Source of the DNA: Rosistilla carotiformis
GTDB taxonomy: Bacteria > Planctomycetota > Planctomycetia > Pirellulales > Pirellulaceae
Assembly: GCF_007753095.1 (NCBI RefSeq)
Contig: NZ_CP036348.1
Coordinates: 1,674,001 to 1,738,000 of the forward strand
Length of the DNA: 64,000 nucleotides
Reading direction: 5' to 3'
Shown here piece after piece: positions 56,060-64,000 of the stretch. Position 1 is the first letter of the stretch, and each line of letters starts with the position of its first letter. Under the pieces are notes generated by a model, which saw only the letters and a program-made list of their open reading frames with translations, ran no database searches and was not told the origin of the DNA. Both the position numbers and the translations under genes were made by a program.

Positions 56060-56967
56060 AACGGGTGCTAGTTACCGGAGCTCGTGGTTTTCTGGGCTCC
56101 CATTGCCTACCGTTGCTAGTCGCAGGTGGATATGAAGTCCACGCGGTCTCCCAGAAACCGATGCCTGCGTCGGATGGGATCCAGTGGCATTACGGCGATC
56201 TGTTGCAAGCTGGCTCCGCCGATCGCTTGTGTTCAGAAATTCGCCCGACGCATCTCCTGCATCTTGCCTGGGAAACCGCGCCGTCGCAATACTGGACCTC
56301 TCCGCAGAACCTGAATTGGCTGTCGGCAAGTATCGATCTTATGCAACGGTTTCAAGATAGCGGCGGCCAGCGTTTGGTCAGCGCGGGAACCTGCGCGGAG
56401 TACGACTGGCAGTACGGATTGTGTCGCGAAAGCATCACCCCGCTAACGCCGCGATCTTTGTACGGTAAGTCCAAGCTTGCGTTGTCACAGTTGCTCGAAA
56501 CGTGGTCCGAACAGATTGGTTTAAGCGCCGCGACAGCACGAATCTTCTTCATGTATGGACCCGGCAGCCCAGCAGCCCGGTTCCCTGGCCCGGTGATCTC
56601 CGCCCTGCTCGCGGGGCAGATTCCCGAATGTTCTCACGGTCGCCAAGTGCGTGACTATCTGTACGTTTCCGATGCTGCCAGCGCGCTGGTAGCTGTATTG
56701 GACAGCAAGGTTTGCGGGCCAATCAACATCGGATCGGGCAAGCCGATAACCCTGCGCGAATTGGTCAGCGAGATCAGCTCCCAATTCGGAGGCGAGAATC
56801 GTGTACGCTGGGGCGCTGTACCGACCGCAACAGACGATCCGCCTTGGGTCGTTGCCGACACGACGCGGCTGAACCGCGAAGTCGCTTGGCAACCACAAAC
56901 CAGTTTACGGTCGGGGATCCAAAGCACCATCAAACACGCTCGACGCGTTCAGTCTCATTCAACGTAA
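56056..56967 (+). CDS. NAD-dependent sugar epimerase/reductase
   Basis: 303 aa extended SDR. NAD-binding RVLVTGARGFLGSHC, LLHLAWET, SAGTCAEYDWQ and catalytic LYGKSK (Tyr-x3-Lys). It would reduce the 4-keto group or act as an epimerase in the deoxysugar pathway. TTG start overlaps the epimerase stop (TTGA). Confidence 0.88.
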   Translation: MKRVLVTGARGFLGSHCLPLLVAGGYEVHAVSQKPMPASDGIQWHYGDLLQAGSADRLCSEIRPTHLLHLAWETAPSQYWTSPQNLNWLSASIDLMQRFQDSGGQRLVSAGTCAEYDWQYGLCRESITPLTPRSLYGKSKLALSQLLETWSEQIGLSAATARIFFMYGPGSPAARFPGPVISALLAGQIPECSHGRQVRDYLYVSDAASALVAVLDSKVCGPINIGSGKPITLRELVSEISSQFGGENRVRWGAVPTATDDPPWVVADTTRLNREVAWQPQTSLRSGIQSTIKHARRVQSHST

Positions 56968-57010
56968 TCGATCAAACTATAACGCCACCCTTCGACGAGT
57001 AGTATTTCAA

Positions 57011-57775
57011 ATGCAAATCTCAATAGACACAGAACAAGCTCAAATTTCGATCCAGGAAAATGGCGATACTCGGCAATTGCCGCTGTACTCGAAAGCGGGT
57101 TACGAGTTGCTGTCGGACCTCTGGACCAAAGTGGGTTGGAACGAAAAACAGATCTACACCTACACTTGGTTTGGCCGCCCGATCATCCAGTTGTCCCAAG
57201 ATATGATTCGCACGCAAGAGGCGATCTACCAAGTGCGACCGGATGTGATCGTCGAGACTGGCGTGGCTCATGGTGGATCGTTGGTCTATTACGCCAGTTT
57301 GATGAAAGCGATGGGGCGCGGTCGTGTGATCGGTGTCGACGTCGAAATCCGCAAACACAATCGCGAGGCGATCGAATCGCATGAACTCGCTTCGATGATT
57401 ACGCTGGTCGAAGGCGATTCGATCAGCGATGAGATCGTCAACCAAGTCAAATCGCTAATTCAGCCGGGTGAAACCGTGATGGTACTACTCGATTCCTGCC
57501 ACACGAAAGATCATGTATTAGGTGAATTGAATGCGTATCATGATCTGGTTTCCCCAGGATCTTATATCGTCGCTACCGATGGGATCATGAAAGATGTCTA
57601 CGATACACCGCGTGGTGAAGCGAGCTGGGAACACGATCATCCAACCGCTTCGGCCGCGGAATTTGCCGCGACACATCCTGAATTTGAACTCGTCGCTCCA
57701 CCGTGGACCTTTAACGAAAGCGAACTGACCGAAGATGTCACGCACTGGCCCGGTGCTTGGCTGCGACGACGCTAA
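57011..57775 (+). CDS. CmcI-like / rhamnosyl O-methyltransferase family protein
   Basis: 254 aa. Motif I VIVETGVAHGGSLVYYASL, VIGVDVEIRKHNR, and VLLDSCHTKDHVLGELNAYHDLVSPGS are typical of the cephalosporin hydroxylase CmcI family, now known as SAM-dependent O-methyltransferases in glycan loci. It would O-methylate the sugar or a glycan. Starts 43 bases after the reductase. Confidence 0.85.
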   Translation: MQISIDTEQAQISIQENGDTRQLPLYSKAGYELLSDLWTKVGWNEKQIYTYTWFGRPIIQLSQDMIRTQEAIYQVRPDVIVETGVAHGGSLVYYASLMKAMGRGRVIGVDVEIRKHNREAIESHELASMITLVEGDSISDEIVNQVKSLIQPGETVMVLLDSCHTKDHVLGELNAYHDLVSPGSYIVATDGIMKDVYDTPRGEASWEHDHPTASAAEFAATHPEFELVAPPWTFNESELTEDVTHWPGAWLRRR

Positions 57776-57799
57776 TCAAGCTGAGCATGTCATTTTGCG

Positions 57800-57830
57800 T
57801 GCGATCGATATTCGATTGCATTTCGTTTTT
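57800..57830 (+). terminator. Terminator after the CmcI-like gene
   Basis: Stem TGCGATCGA / TCGATTGCA (one mismatch) with loop TAT, followed by TTTCGTTTTT, between convergent genes ending at 57775 (+) and 57867 (-). Confidence 0.6.
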
Positions 57831-57866
57831 ATACGAAAGTCTCGCTTAGGTAGCGTCTGTTAAGGA

Positions 57867-58961
57867 TTATGGACGCTCATTCTCCAGCATGTTTTGCAGG
57901 GCTGAATGAAAATTATCCCCTTCGGTCAAACAGGTTCGGACCGCGTCCGGCAGAGCGTTCCATCGCTTGGTTCTACGCTTAATCCGACGACGTTCCGAAG
58001 CGTCAAGCGACGCCTTGAGTATTGATTTCGTCATCCATTTGGGCAAAGTGCCTCGCTTCGAGAGAAGCCACAATAATCGAGCCGGTTTCCAATTAACATT
58101 CGGGATCATTGACTCTTCTTCCCCAATTCCATCCGGCCTCCGCCCCAGCAGCGCATCGACCTTACGCTGTCGGAATGAATCCCCATAGAAGTTGGCAACC
58201 GTCTGAAGAAGGTAACCTTTTGAAGTATCGGGGATGTTGAGAGCCATAATTCGTTGAGTTATCGAAACCAGGTGGCGAAAGACGTCATCTTGGTCGCCCC
58301 CTCGCAGCCCTCCCGTTGAGGAAATCGTCGATTTGTGGAGCGTGTATGCAGCGCCAATAACGTCGACGACAACAAACGGAAACGCGACGGCTGCAATGAT
58401 TCCCTGGATTCGGTCGTCGCCAGAAGGCTCAAAGGGACCGATGATATCCCTGGCTTCGCGTCGCATCAGAATGGAAGTTTGCACAAAATGCGACTGAGTC
58501 ATCTTTTCTGCATTCTGAACCGATGGTTCATAGAACCCTGGCTTCCACGGTTGATTCAGTAATGTCCACTGCATCGTTTCAACATCGACGATGACGGTTC
58601 GTGCGCAAGCAATGTTGGCGGACGGATATCGATTTAGCGCATGGGCAGCGGACTGGTAAAAGCCAGGCAGCAAAATGTCGTCATCATTGAGAATCGAATA
58701 CAGGGGTGTGCTGACGCACATACTTGCCTCAACCATATTATTGATCGCGCCGATATTCGTGTCGCGTTTGACGTACGAAATACGGTGATCTTGATTCATC
58801 AATTGCGTCGCTATCGATTCGGTTTCATCGCCAGACGCATTGTCGTAGATGCAGATCTTTATTTTTTGATAGCTTTGGGATTGAACGCTTGAAACGGCCC
58901 GCTTGAGAAGATCGGGGCGTCTGAAGGTTGGAATGATCGTTGTAATTTCTGCGTTGGTCAT
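57867..58961 (-). CDS. GT2-family glycosyltransferase on the opposite strand
   Basis: About 364 aa. GT-A start TTIIPTFRRPDLLKRAVSSV, NASGDETESIATQL, and acidic pair SILNDDDILLPGFYQ. It is the only minus-strand gene among the surrounding glycan genes and is visibly AT-richer in codon choice (many Ile, Lys, Asn) than its neighbours, which suggests later acquisition. ATG 58961, with a perfect 8-base palindrome upstream at 59022-59040. Confidence 0.87.
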   Translation of the reverse strand: MTNAEITTIIPTFRRPDLLKRAVSSVQSQSYQKIKICIYDNASGDETESIATQLMNQDHRISYVKRDTNIGAINNMVEASMCVSTPLYSILNDDDILLPGFYQSAAHALNRYPSANIACARTVIVDVETMQWTLLNQPWKPGFYEPSVQNAEKMTQSHFVQTSILMRREARDIIGPFEPSGDDRIQGIIAAVAFPFVVVDVIGAAYTLHKSTISSTGGLRGGDQDDVFRHLVSITQRIMALNIPDTSKGYLLQTVANFYGDSFRQRKVDALLGRRPDGIGEEESMIPNVNWKPARLLWLLSKRGTLPKWMTKSILKASLDASERRRIKRRTKRWNALPDAVRTCLTEGDNFHSALQNMLENERP

Positions 58962-59472
58962 CGAAAGTCTAATACCTCGGTTGTTGGTCTCGTTTTCCGA
59001 TATGGTGTCGCAGCTCGACGCGTTGGGAAACGTTCCCAACCAAAACCTGGTCCCGCGAGTAGTTTTCGTATCTTGTTCGTTTTAGGCGATCATCGTCCAG
59101 GTCAGCTTGGAATGCCTGCGCCGCCAGTACGGACGAGCCAGCAGAAGACGCTGTAGATAGGGCTGTTTTCTAACTCATTCTTTCGCTATACCAGTGCTCT
59201 AACGTCGACGAGCGATTGCCGGACGTTGGATTGTGTTTCGTTGATCGGTGTGCGCGATTTCGCATTGAAGCATCAGCCCCTGGGGGGCGCAAAAGCAGCC
59301 GAAACCGAATTCCACTGCCAACGATTTGCGGTTCTCCAATCAGGGGTCGAATGGCTTGCCTCAGTTTACCGATCACTCGCCGCAAATGAGCATTCCAGAC
59401 GCGGAAATAATCAGCGACCAAACTCCAGGTCAGTACCGAAAGCACCGTTAGTCAAACTTGCTAGGATGTTAC
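58962..59472. other. Divergent intergenic region between two GT2 genes
   Basis: 511 bases. A perfect 8-base inverted repeat with loop ACG (59022-59029 / 59033-59040, GTTGGGAA / TTCCCAAC) could be an operator for the minus-strand GT2. No ORF. Confidence 0.45.
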
Positions 59473-60450
59473 ATGGCTGTTGCTATATCGGAAAATAGAA
59501 TTGATGTTGTGATGTCGGTCTATAATGCGGAACGATATTTGCCCGAAGCGATTGAAAGCATTTTGCACCAGTCGTTTCGCGCATTCCGGTTGATCTGCGT
59601 CGATGATGGTAGCACCGATGGTTCCGCGGAGATTTTGGGCCGGTTCGCAACGGTGGATTCGCGCGTTGAAATTATTCGACAGGCGAATCAGGGCGTTGTC
59701 GGTGCTGCAAACGCCGGTGTCGCTGTGTGTACCGCACCTCTGATCGCAAGAATGGATTCAGACGATATTGCGATGCCCGAACGGTTCGCGAAACAGGTTG
59801 AATTTCTAGACTCGCACCCCGACGTGGTTGCTGTTGGCGCGGGGATTCTTGAAATCGATTCGAGCGGCGGGGCACTGGCCGTCGTTCAATACCCGACCTC
59901 CCACGAACAAATCGACAGCGCCAATCTCGTCTTGAAATCGGCGATTGCAAATCCCGTGTCCATGCTTCGCCGCACGGCGATCGAATCGGTGGGAGGCTAT
60001 CGCCCCGAGTTTGCTTGGGTCGAGGATCTCGACCTCTGGTTGCGTTTGGCTGAAGTTGGCAAGTTGGCGAATTTGCCCGAGATTTTGCTCTGCTATCGCC
60101 AGCATGCTGCCAGTGGAACATGGAATGGAGGGGGGACGCGAGACGAATGCTTAGTGAGATTGCTCGAAGAGACCTATGCGAGGCGCGGACTTGCCCATCC
60201 GGAACAATTGATCCGCAAATGTCGGAGGCCAAGATCGCCAGCGGGCCCGCTAAAATGGGCCAAAAAAGCTTCGCGGCAAGGGCAATGGGAGATCGCTTGC
60301 AAGCATCTTCGATCTCAATGGGGGACCAACCCGTTGAGTGCCCGTACCTGGAGCGCGACGATTGAGGTGGCGGCGCGGTCCGCGGTTGCGTGTGCATTTG
60401 GAAAACGGGCCCAATTCCCTCCGATTCCGAGGTATCGTGACGCAGCCTAA
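59473..60450 (+). CDS. GT2-family glycosyltransferase
   Basis: About 325 aa. VVMSVYNAERYLPEAIESIL, VDDGSTDGSAEIL, ARMDSDDIAMPERF and FAWVEDLDLWLRLAEVG: a complete GT-A pattern. The C-terminal 90 residues are a basic tail (RKCRRPRSPAGPLKWAKKAS). ATG 59473 rather than TTG 59458. Confidence 0.9.
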   Translation: MAVAISENRIDVVMSVYNAERYLPEAIESILHQSFRAFRLICVDDGSTDGSAEILGRFATVDSRVEIIRQANQGVVGAANAGVAVCTAPLIARMDSDDIAMPERFAKQVEFLDSHPDVVAVGAGILEIDSSGGALAVVQYPTSHEQIDSANLVLKSAIANPVSMLRRTAIESVGGYRPEFAWVEDLDLWLRLAEVGKLANLPEILLCYRQHAASGTWNGGGTRDECLVRLLEETYARRGLAHPEQLIRKCRRPRSPAGPLKWAKKASRQGQWEIACKHLRSQWGTNPLSARTWSATIEVAARSAVACAFGKRAQFPPIPRYRDAA

Positions 60451-60536
60451 TGAAACGAAAGTTTGAAACACAACGCTGAGACTTGTTTCGCTCGCTATTT
60501 GCGACGCGTTGCACAGCTGAATGAAGGATGGTCTCG

Positions 60537-61505
60537 ATGTACCGGGTATTGGTGACAACCTGTGGCCCCGAACTGCACTACACACGCCAAACTCCCGGTG
60601 GACGTGCGATCTGGGAAGATTTTGAGTTTATATTTAACCAATCCGATGTCAGTTGTGATGCGTGGGTTGTCTTCGAGAGTCTTCCTGAGGCGACGCGTGC
60701 ATATTGCCATCCAGAGAATGTTCTGTTCATCTCCGGCGAACCTCCCACCTTGCGTACTTATCGCAGCGACTTCCTTCGCCAGTTCCGCTGGGTTTTGACC
60801 TGCCACGAGGTCGCTCATCGAGGGCTGATCGCACGCCAGCAATCGCTTCCATGGCACGTCGGTATCCAGTTCGGCGCCGAATGTCGCGTCGCGTTGGACT
60901 ACGACCAGCTTTCAGCGATGTCGTATCCGGAAAAAAAGCGTGTGATGAGCGTCGTGATCTCGAACAAGGCGACGACACCCGGGCATCGTCAACGATTGGA
61001 GTTTGTACGACATCTGAAGGAACATCTAGGAGAAGCACTGGATGTCTTTGGCAACGGGCATCATCCGATAGCCGACAAATGGGAGGCGGTTGCACCCTAC
61101 CGGTTCCATCTGGCGTTGGAAAATACTGCGCATCCGCACTACATAAGCGAGAAAATTTCCGATGCGTTTCTCGGCTTTTCGTATCCATTTTATTTCGGTG
61201 CTCCCAACGCGGATGAATACTTGCCGCGAGACAGCTTTACGCCGATTGACATTTTCCAGCCTCAGCAAGCGATCGATTCAGTCTGTTCCGGGATCGAGCA
61301 GCAATTGGATGTTGCCCATCGACAGCAGGTCGTCGATGCTCGGAAGCTTGTCCTAGATAATCTCAATTTGTTCCCAACATTAGTCGGATTGTTACGAGAA
61401 CGGATGCAGCATGGCGATCGCCAGCAGGTTTGGCTGTATCCCAAGAATCAACATCTTCAGTTGGCACTTCGCAGTGTCGGGCAGCTATTGAGGAAATGCC
61501 GCTAG
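60537..61505 (+). CDS. GT10-family (alpha-1,3-fucosyltransferase-like) glycosyltransferase
   Basis: About 322 aa. Core GT10 signature: VVISNKATTPGHRQRLEFV then YRFHLALENTAHPHYISEKI and AFLGFSYPFYFGAPNADEYL. These proteins transfer fucose (or a related 6-deoxy sugar) in alpha-1,3/4 linkage. AAGG at 60524-60527 supports ATG 60537 over ATG 60528. Next to the GT11-like gene. Confidence 0.85.
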   Translation: MYRVLVTTCGPELHYTRQTPGGRAIWEDFEFIFNQSDVSCDAWVVFESLPEATRAYCHPENVLFISGEPPTLRTYRSDFLRQFRWVLTCHEVAHRGLIARQQSLPWHVGIQFGAECRVALDYDQLSAMSYPEKKRVMSVVISNKATTPGHRQRLEFVRHLKEHLGEALDVFGNGHHPIADKWEAVAPYRFHLALENTAHPHYISEKISDAFLGFSYPFYFGAPNADEYLPRDSFTPIDIFQPQQAIDSVCSGIEQQLDVAHRQQVVDARKLVLDNLNLFPTLVGLLRERMQHGDRQQVWLYPKNQHLQLALRSVGQLLRKCR

Positions 61506-61771
61506 TTGTCCGCTAGCTCAGCGGGGCACCAGAAGCGTTTGGCCGAAGCGGGTGAGAAGCGGAGCGGGTGTTGCCAAAAGCAGACCGTGGTCGTCGGTCC
61601 GCAGGCCGGCTTACGAGTGATGCAAATCGATATTGCATGCTGAGGGGATGTCGGAGATGATCCAACCCGTGATTTGGTGAGCTGTTGGCGTTCGTCCGTC
61701 GCGGCATGGAACCCCGCAACGACGCGTGGAGTGTTTGCCAGTGGGGACACCTGATCGGATGGGAGCTTGCA
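61506..61771. other. Intergenic region before the GT11 gene
   Basis: 266 bases, no gene seen. A longer in-frame extension of the GT11 gene starts at 61685 but has no SD. Confidence 0.4.
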
Positions 61772-62704
61772 ATGATCGTAACACGCTTAATCGGTGGCCT
61801 AGGCAATCAATTGTTTCAGTACGCTTACGGTGCGTACTTGGCAAAACAGGCCGGCGTGGAGCACTACATCGATGCCAGCGCCTTTGACGAGTACCAGTTG
61901 CGCGAGATGACGCTCGATCGATTTGCGATTCGAGCCCTACGATTGCCGGATGAATTTCGCCATCAAGTTCCTGCCAGATATTCTGGAGCATCAAAAGCGT
62001 ATTCCTGCTGGCAATCGTTTGTCGCACGGGCGTTTCCACGACAGTCGGGCGTCTTTCGATTGCGTCGCGAGAAGCCGTTTGGGTTTCGCGACAAATGGCT
62101 CCACTCGCCTCTCAATCTCTACACGGAAGGTTATTGGCAGGGGGAAGCCTTTTTTCCTGGGATGAAGGAAAACCTAAGGGACGAGTTCCAGTTGGTGGAT
62201 CCCGTTTCGCCTGCGACCGCAGCGCTGGCACGTCGGATGGACAGCACCCAAAGCGTTGCATTGCATGTTCGCCGTGGCGACTACGTTTCTGATCCTGTAA
62301 ATCAAAAGATCTTCCGAACGTTAGGGCCCGAGTACTACCGGCGTTGCCTGGAAGATCTTCGCCAGCACGTTGCCAATCCGCAGATCTTTTTGTTTTCCAA
62401 CGATATTCCCTGGTGTTTGGAGAATTTGGATGTCGGTATCCCCTTCACGCCGGTGACGCACAACGACGGTTCCACCTGTCATGAAGATCTTTATCTTATT
62501 AGCAAGTGCCGACACGCCGTGATTGCCAACAGTTCGTTCAGTTGGTGGGGAGCCTATTTGGCTGCGGAATCCGAAACGCGACGTGTCTACTATCCATCGC
62601 CTTGGTTCCACGCTGGAACGCTCGATGGTGCTGCGATTCCATGTCGCAAATGGATCGGCGAACACCAACTGGGACATCCAATCGCGACGCGTTGTGCGGC
62701 GTAA
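61772..62704 (+). CDS. GT11-family (alpha-1,2-fucosyltransferase-like) glycosyltransferase
   Basis: About 310 aa. GLGNQLFQYAYGAYLAKQ at the N-terminus, the HVRRGDY motif (LHVRRGDYVSDPVNQ), ANSSFSWWGAYLAAESE and PSPWFHAGTLDGAAIP near the end are the GT11 pattern. Transfers fucose in alpha-1,2 linkage by family. GGGAG at 61761-61765 before ATG 61772. No GDP-fucose synthesis gene (gmd/fcl) is seen in the window. Confidence 0.92.
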   Translation: MIVTRLIGGLGNQLFQYAYGAYLAKQAGVEHYIDASAFDEYQLREMTLDRFAIRALRLPDEFRHQVPARYSGASKAYSCWQSFVARAFPRQSGVFRLRREKPFGFRDKWLHSPLNLYTEGYWQGEAFFPGMKENLRDEFQLVDPVSPATAALARRMDSTQSVALHVRRGDYVSDPVNQKIFRTLGPEYYRRCLEDLRQHVANPQIFLFSNDIPWCLENLDVGIPFTPVTHNDGSTCHEDLYLISKCRHAVIANSSFSWWGAYLAAESETRRVYYPSPWFHAGTLDGAAIPCRKWIGEHQLGHPIATRCAA

Positions 62705-62754
62705 TGCCGAACGTGCTGAATGGGGCGATTTGCTTTTAAACCTTGGAATATTCC

Positions 62755-63897
62755 GTGACAACAACTGCCAGCCCGTGCCTTAGTCCTCCCACATGCGTCG
62801 TCCTCGCATCGACTCAGTCGACGTGGGGTGGTGGGGAAGCCTATCTGTTTGCTCTGGCTCAGGGATTGTTAGCTCGCGGTGTTGAGGTTCGATTGTTAGC
62901 ACCCGTCGCTGGGCAACTTGCTCAACGAATGCAAGATAGGTTGCCGGAGATTGGTCAGTGCGATGCTTCGCGAAAAAGCCCAGCGGCGATTTGGCGGATG
63001 CGCCAGTGGATGAAGTCTTTGGGGCCCGCCGTGTTACACTGCAATGATTCGCGTTCCTTATCACGAATGGGGCTGGCGGCTGCCGGATTGAAGTCGCTTC
63101 GCGTTGTCTCGATGCGGCATACGATGTTTCCGATCCGCTCTACGGCCAAATATCACCGGCTTTCGCAGAAGGTGATCTGCGTTTCCCATGCGGTTGCGGA
63201 TGCATGCGGCGCACGCGGTCTTTCGCCCGCGTGGACTCAGGTGATTCATGCAGCGATCGACCCTCCACAGGTGCTGCCTGCGGATGTCGAGCGTCTGCGA
63301 AGCGACCTGCTAGGTAGCGAGCATCAGAAAATTATCGTTGCCGTGGGGAACCTGTTCTCCTGCAAAGGACATTCGACATTGATCGACGCCGCTGCATTGC
63401 TCCGATACAAAGGCTGCAAAGCACTCACGGTAATCGCAGGTGAAGGCCGTCAACGGGCGGTGTTGGAACAGCAGATCGAAACGCTTGGGCTTGCTAACGA
63501 GGTGCGGCTGCTCGGATTTCGCGACGATGCAAACACCCTGCTCGCCGCCGCCGATGTGATCGCCCATCCGGCTCGTGACGAAGGGCTCTGTTTAACGGTC
63601 GCAGCTGCGATGATGCTGAAGAGACCAGTTGTTGCGACCGCCGTTGGCGGCTTAAGCGATGTGCTAGGGATCGAACCACGAATGCAGGCCGATGGGCCAT
63701 TCGCGGCGGTCGTTCCCGTGGATGACGAAGGCCAGTTGGCCGAACAACTCTATCGTCAGCTCGATTCGCCAGCGGATGAGCAGGCCTTAACGCGTGCCCA
63801 AGACTTTGCTCTCACTCGATTCACCACACCTCGCATGGTCGACGCAACGTTGGCGTTGTACCAGGATCTGTTTCGGCAGCAGCGAGCCGCCGCCTAA
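62755..63897 (+). CDS. GT4-family glycosyltransferase
   Basis: About 380 aa. N-terminal lobe: VVLASTQSTWGGGEAYLFAL, VICVSHAVADACGA. C-terminal GT-B lobe: VAVGNLFSCKGHSTLIDAAA, ADVIAHPARDEGLCLTVAAAMM, PVVATAVGGLSDVLG. The acidic EX7E motif keeps its first Glu (EGLCLTV) but the second is Ala; this reduces certainty that it is an active retaining enzyme. Start GTG 62755 with GGA upstream; TTG 62743 is four codons longer. Confidence 0.85.
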   Translation: MTTTASPCLSPPTCVVLASTQSTWGGGEAYLFALAQGLLARGVEVRLLAPVAGQLAQRMQDRLPEIGQCDASRKSPAAIWRMRQWMKSLGPAVLHCNDSRSLSRMGLAAAGLKSLRVVSMRHTMFPIRSTAKYHRLSQKVICVSHAVADACGARGLSPAWTQVIHAAIDPPQVLPADVERLRSDLLGSEHQKIIVAVGNLFSCKGHSTLIDAAALLRYKGCKALTVIAGEGRQRAVLEQQIETLGLANEVRLLGFRDDANTLLAAADVIAHPARDEGLCLTVAAAMMLKRPVVATAVGGLSDVLGIEPRMQADGPFAAVVPVDDEGQLAEQLYRQLDSPADEQALTRAQDFALTRFTTPRMVDATLALYQDLFRQQRAAA

Positions 63898-64000
63898 TTG
63901 CGTGCGGTCGCCGATCCACATGTGATCACGGATTGAGCGGCCTCGGCGCCCGCGTCGATCTAAACGATCGATTCGTTTTCGTTGCCGCTGGGGTCTTCGT
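63898..64000. other. Window end, no gene seen
   Basis: 103 bases after the GT4 stop with no recognisable feature; a gene may start just beyond the window. Confidence 0.4.

Noticed and set aside
1-64000. tRNA, rRNA or CRISPR array
   Set aside because: No T-loop-like word in a plausible cloverleaf, no rRNA segment and no regularly spaced repeats were noticed by eye.

Overview
The window reads as a chromosomal segment of a planctomycete, most likely a Pirellulaceae member (Rhodopirellula/Rosistilla-like). Support comes from protein families typical of that group: a DUF1598-type protein, a DUF3500 protein, two exported 'W-x-Q-x-RG' PQQ-like beta-propellers, a J-like 'YHKWLGIP' protein and many small exported hypotheticals. 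The DNA is moderately GC-rich, GTG/TTG starts are common and Shine-Dalgarno sites are often weak. No rRNA, tRNA, CRISPR array, transposase or phage gene was recognised.

Layout. 0.1-9.6 kb: PLP-dependent dehydratase, then minus-strand genes for a membrane-anchored hypothetical, an exported parvulin PPIase, Mfd, a DUF3500 protein and an LRR lipoprotein. 9.6-14.4 kb: a hairpin-rich intergenic region, a sigma-54 activator (NtrC type) and a divergent NarL/LuxR response regulator, then a DUF1598-like protein. 14.5-19.7 kb: a four-gene operon aldo/keto reductase-astD-astB-FAD amine oxidase family, i.e. part of the arginine succinyltransferase (AST) pathway. 20-24 kb: exported PQQ-like protein, small lipoprotein, BON-domain protein. 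24.4-30.5 kb: a tightly packed operon with one catalytically complete Deg/HtrA-type protease, two Deg-like proteins that have each lost all three catalytic residues, an NPCBM-like partner and a small membrane protein. 30.7-39.1 kb: HAD phosphatase, SRPBCC plus PQQ-like pair, SNF2 helicase, Nudix hydrolase and a CCA-adding/poly(A) polymerase family enzyme. 39.3-45.4 kb: acetyl-xylan-esterase-like, sialidase-like and pectate-lyase-like secreted enzymes, a J-like membrane protein and an exported hypothetical. 45.9-49.4 kb: a four-gene operon QueD-like / methyltransferase / FAD reductase / type III polyketide synthase. 49.5-63.9 kb: a surface-glycan locus with GT61, GT2, GT10, GT11 and GT4 glycosyltransferases around a CDP-glucose-derived deoxysugar cassette (rfbF-rfbG-C-methyltransferase-epimerase-reductase-CmcI-like).

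The most notable points are the mixed active/inactive Deg operon (one member also carries an alpha/beta-hydrolase domain without its nucleophile), the compact type III PKS operon headed by a pterin-synthase homologue, the cassette that predicts a C-methylated 6-deoxyhexose, two unrelated fucosyltransferase families side by side, and several long intergenic inverted repeats that look like dispersed elements. All calls are by eye from translated sequence; no database search was run.
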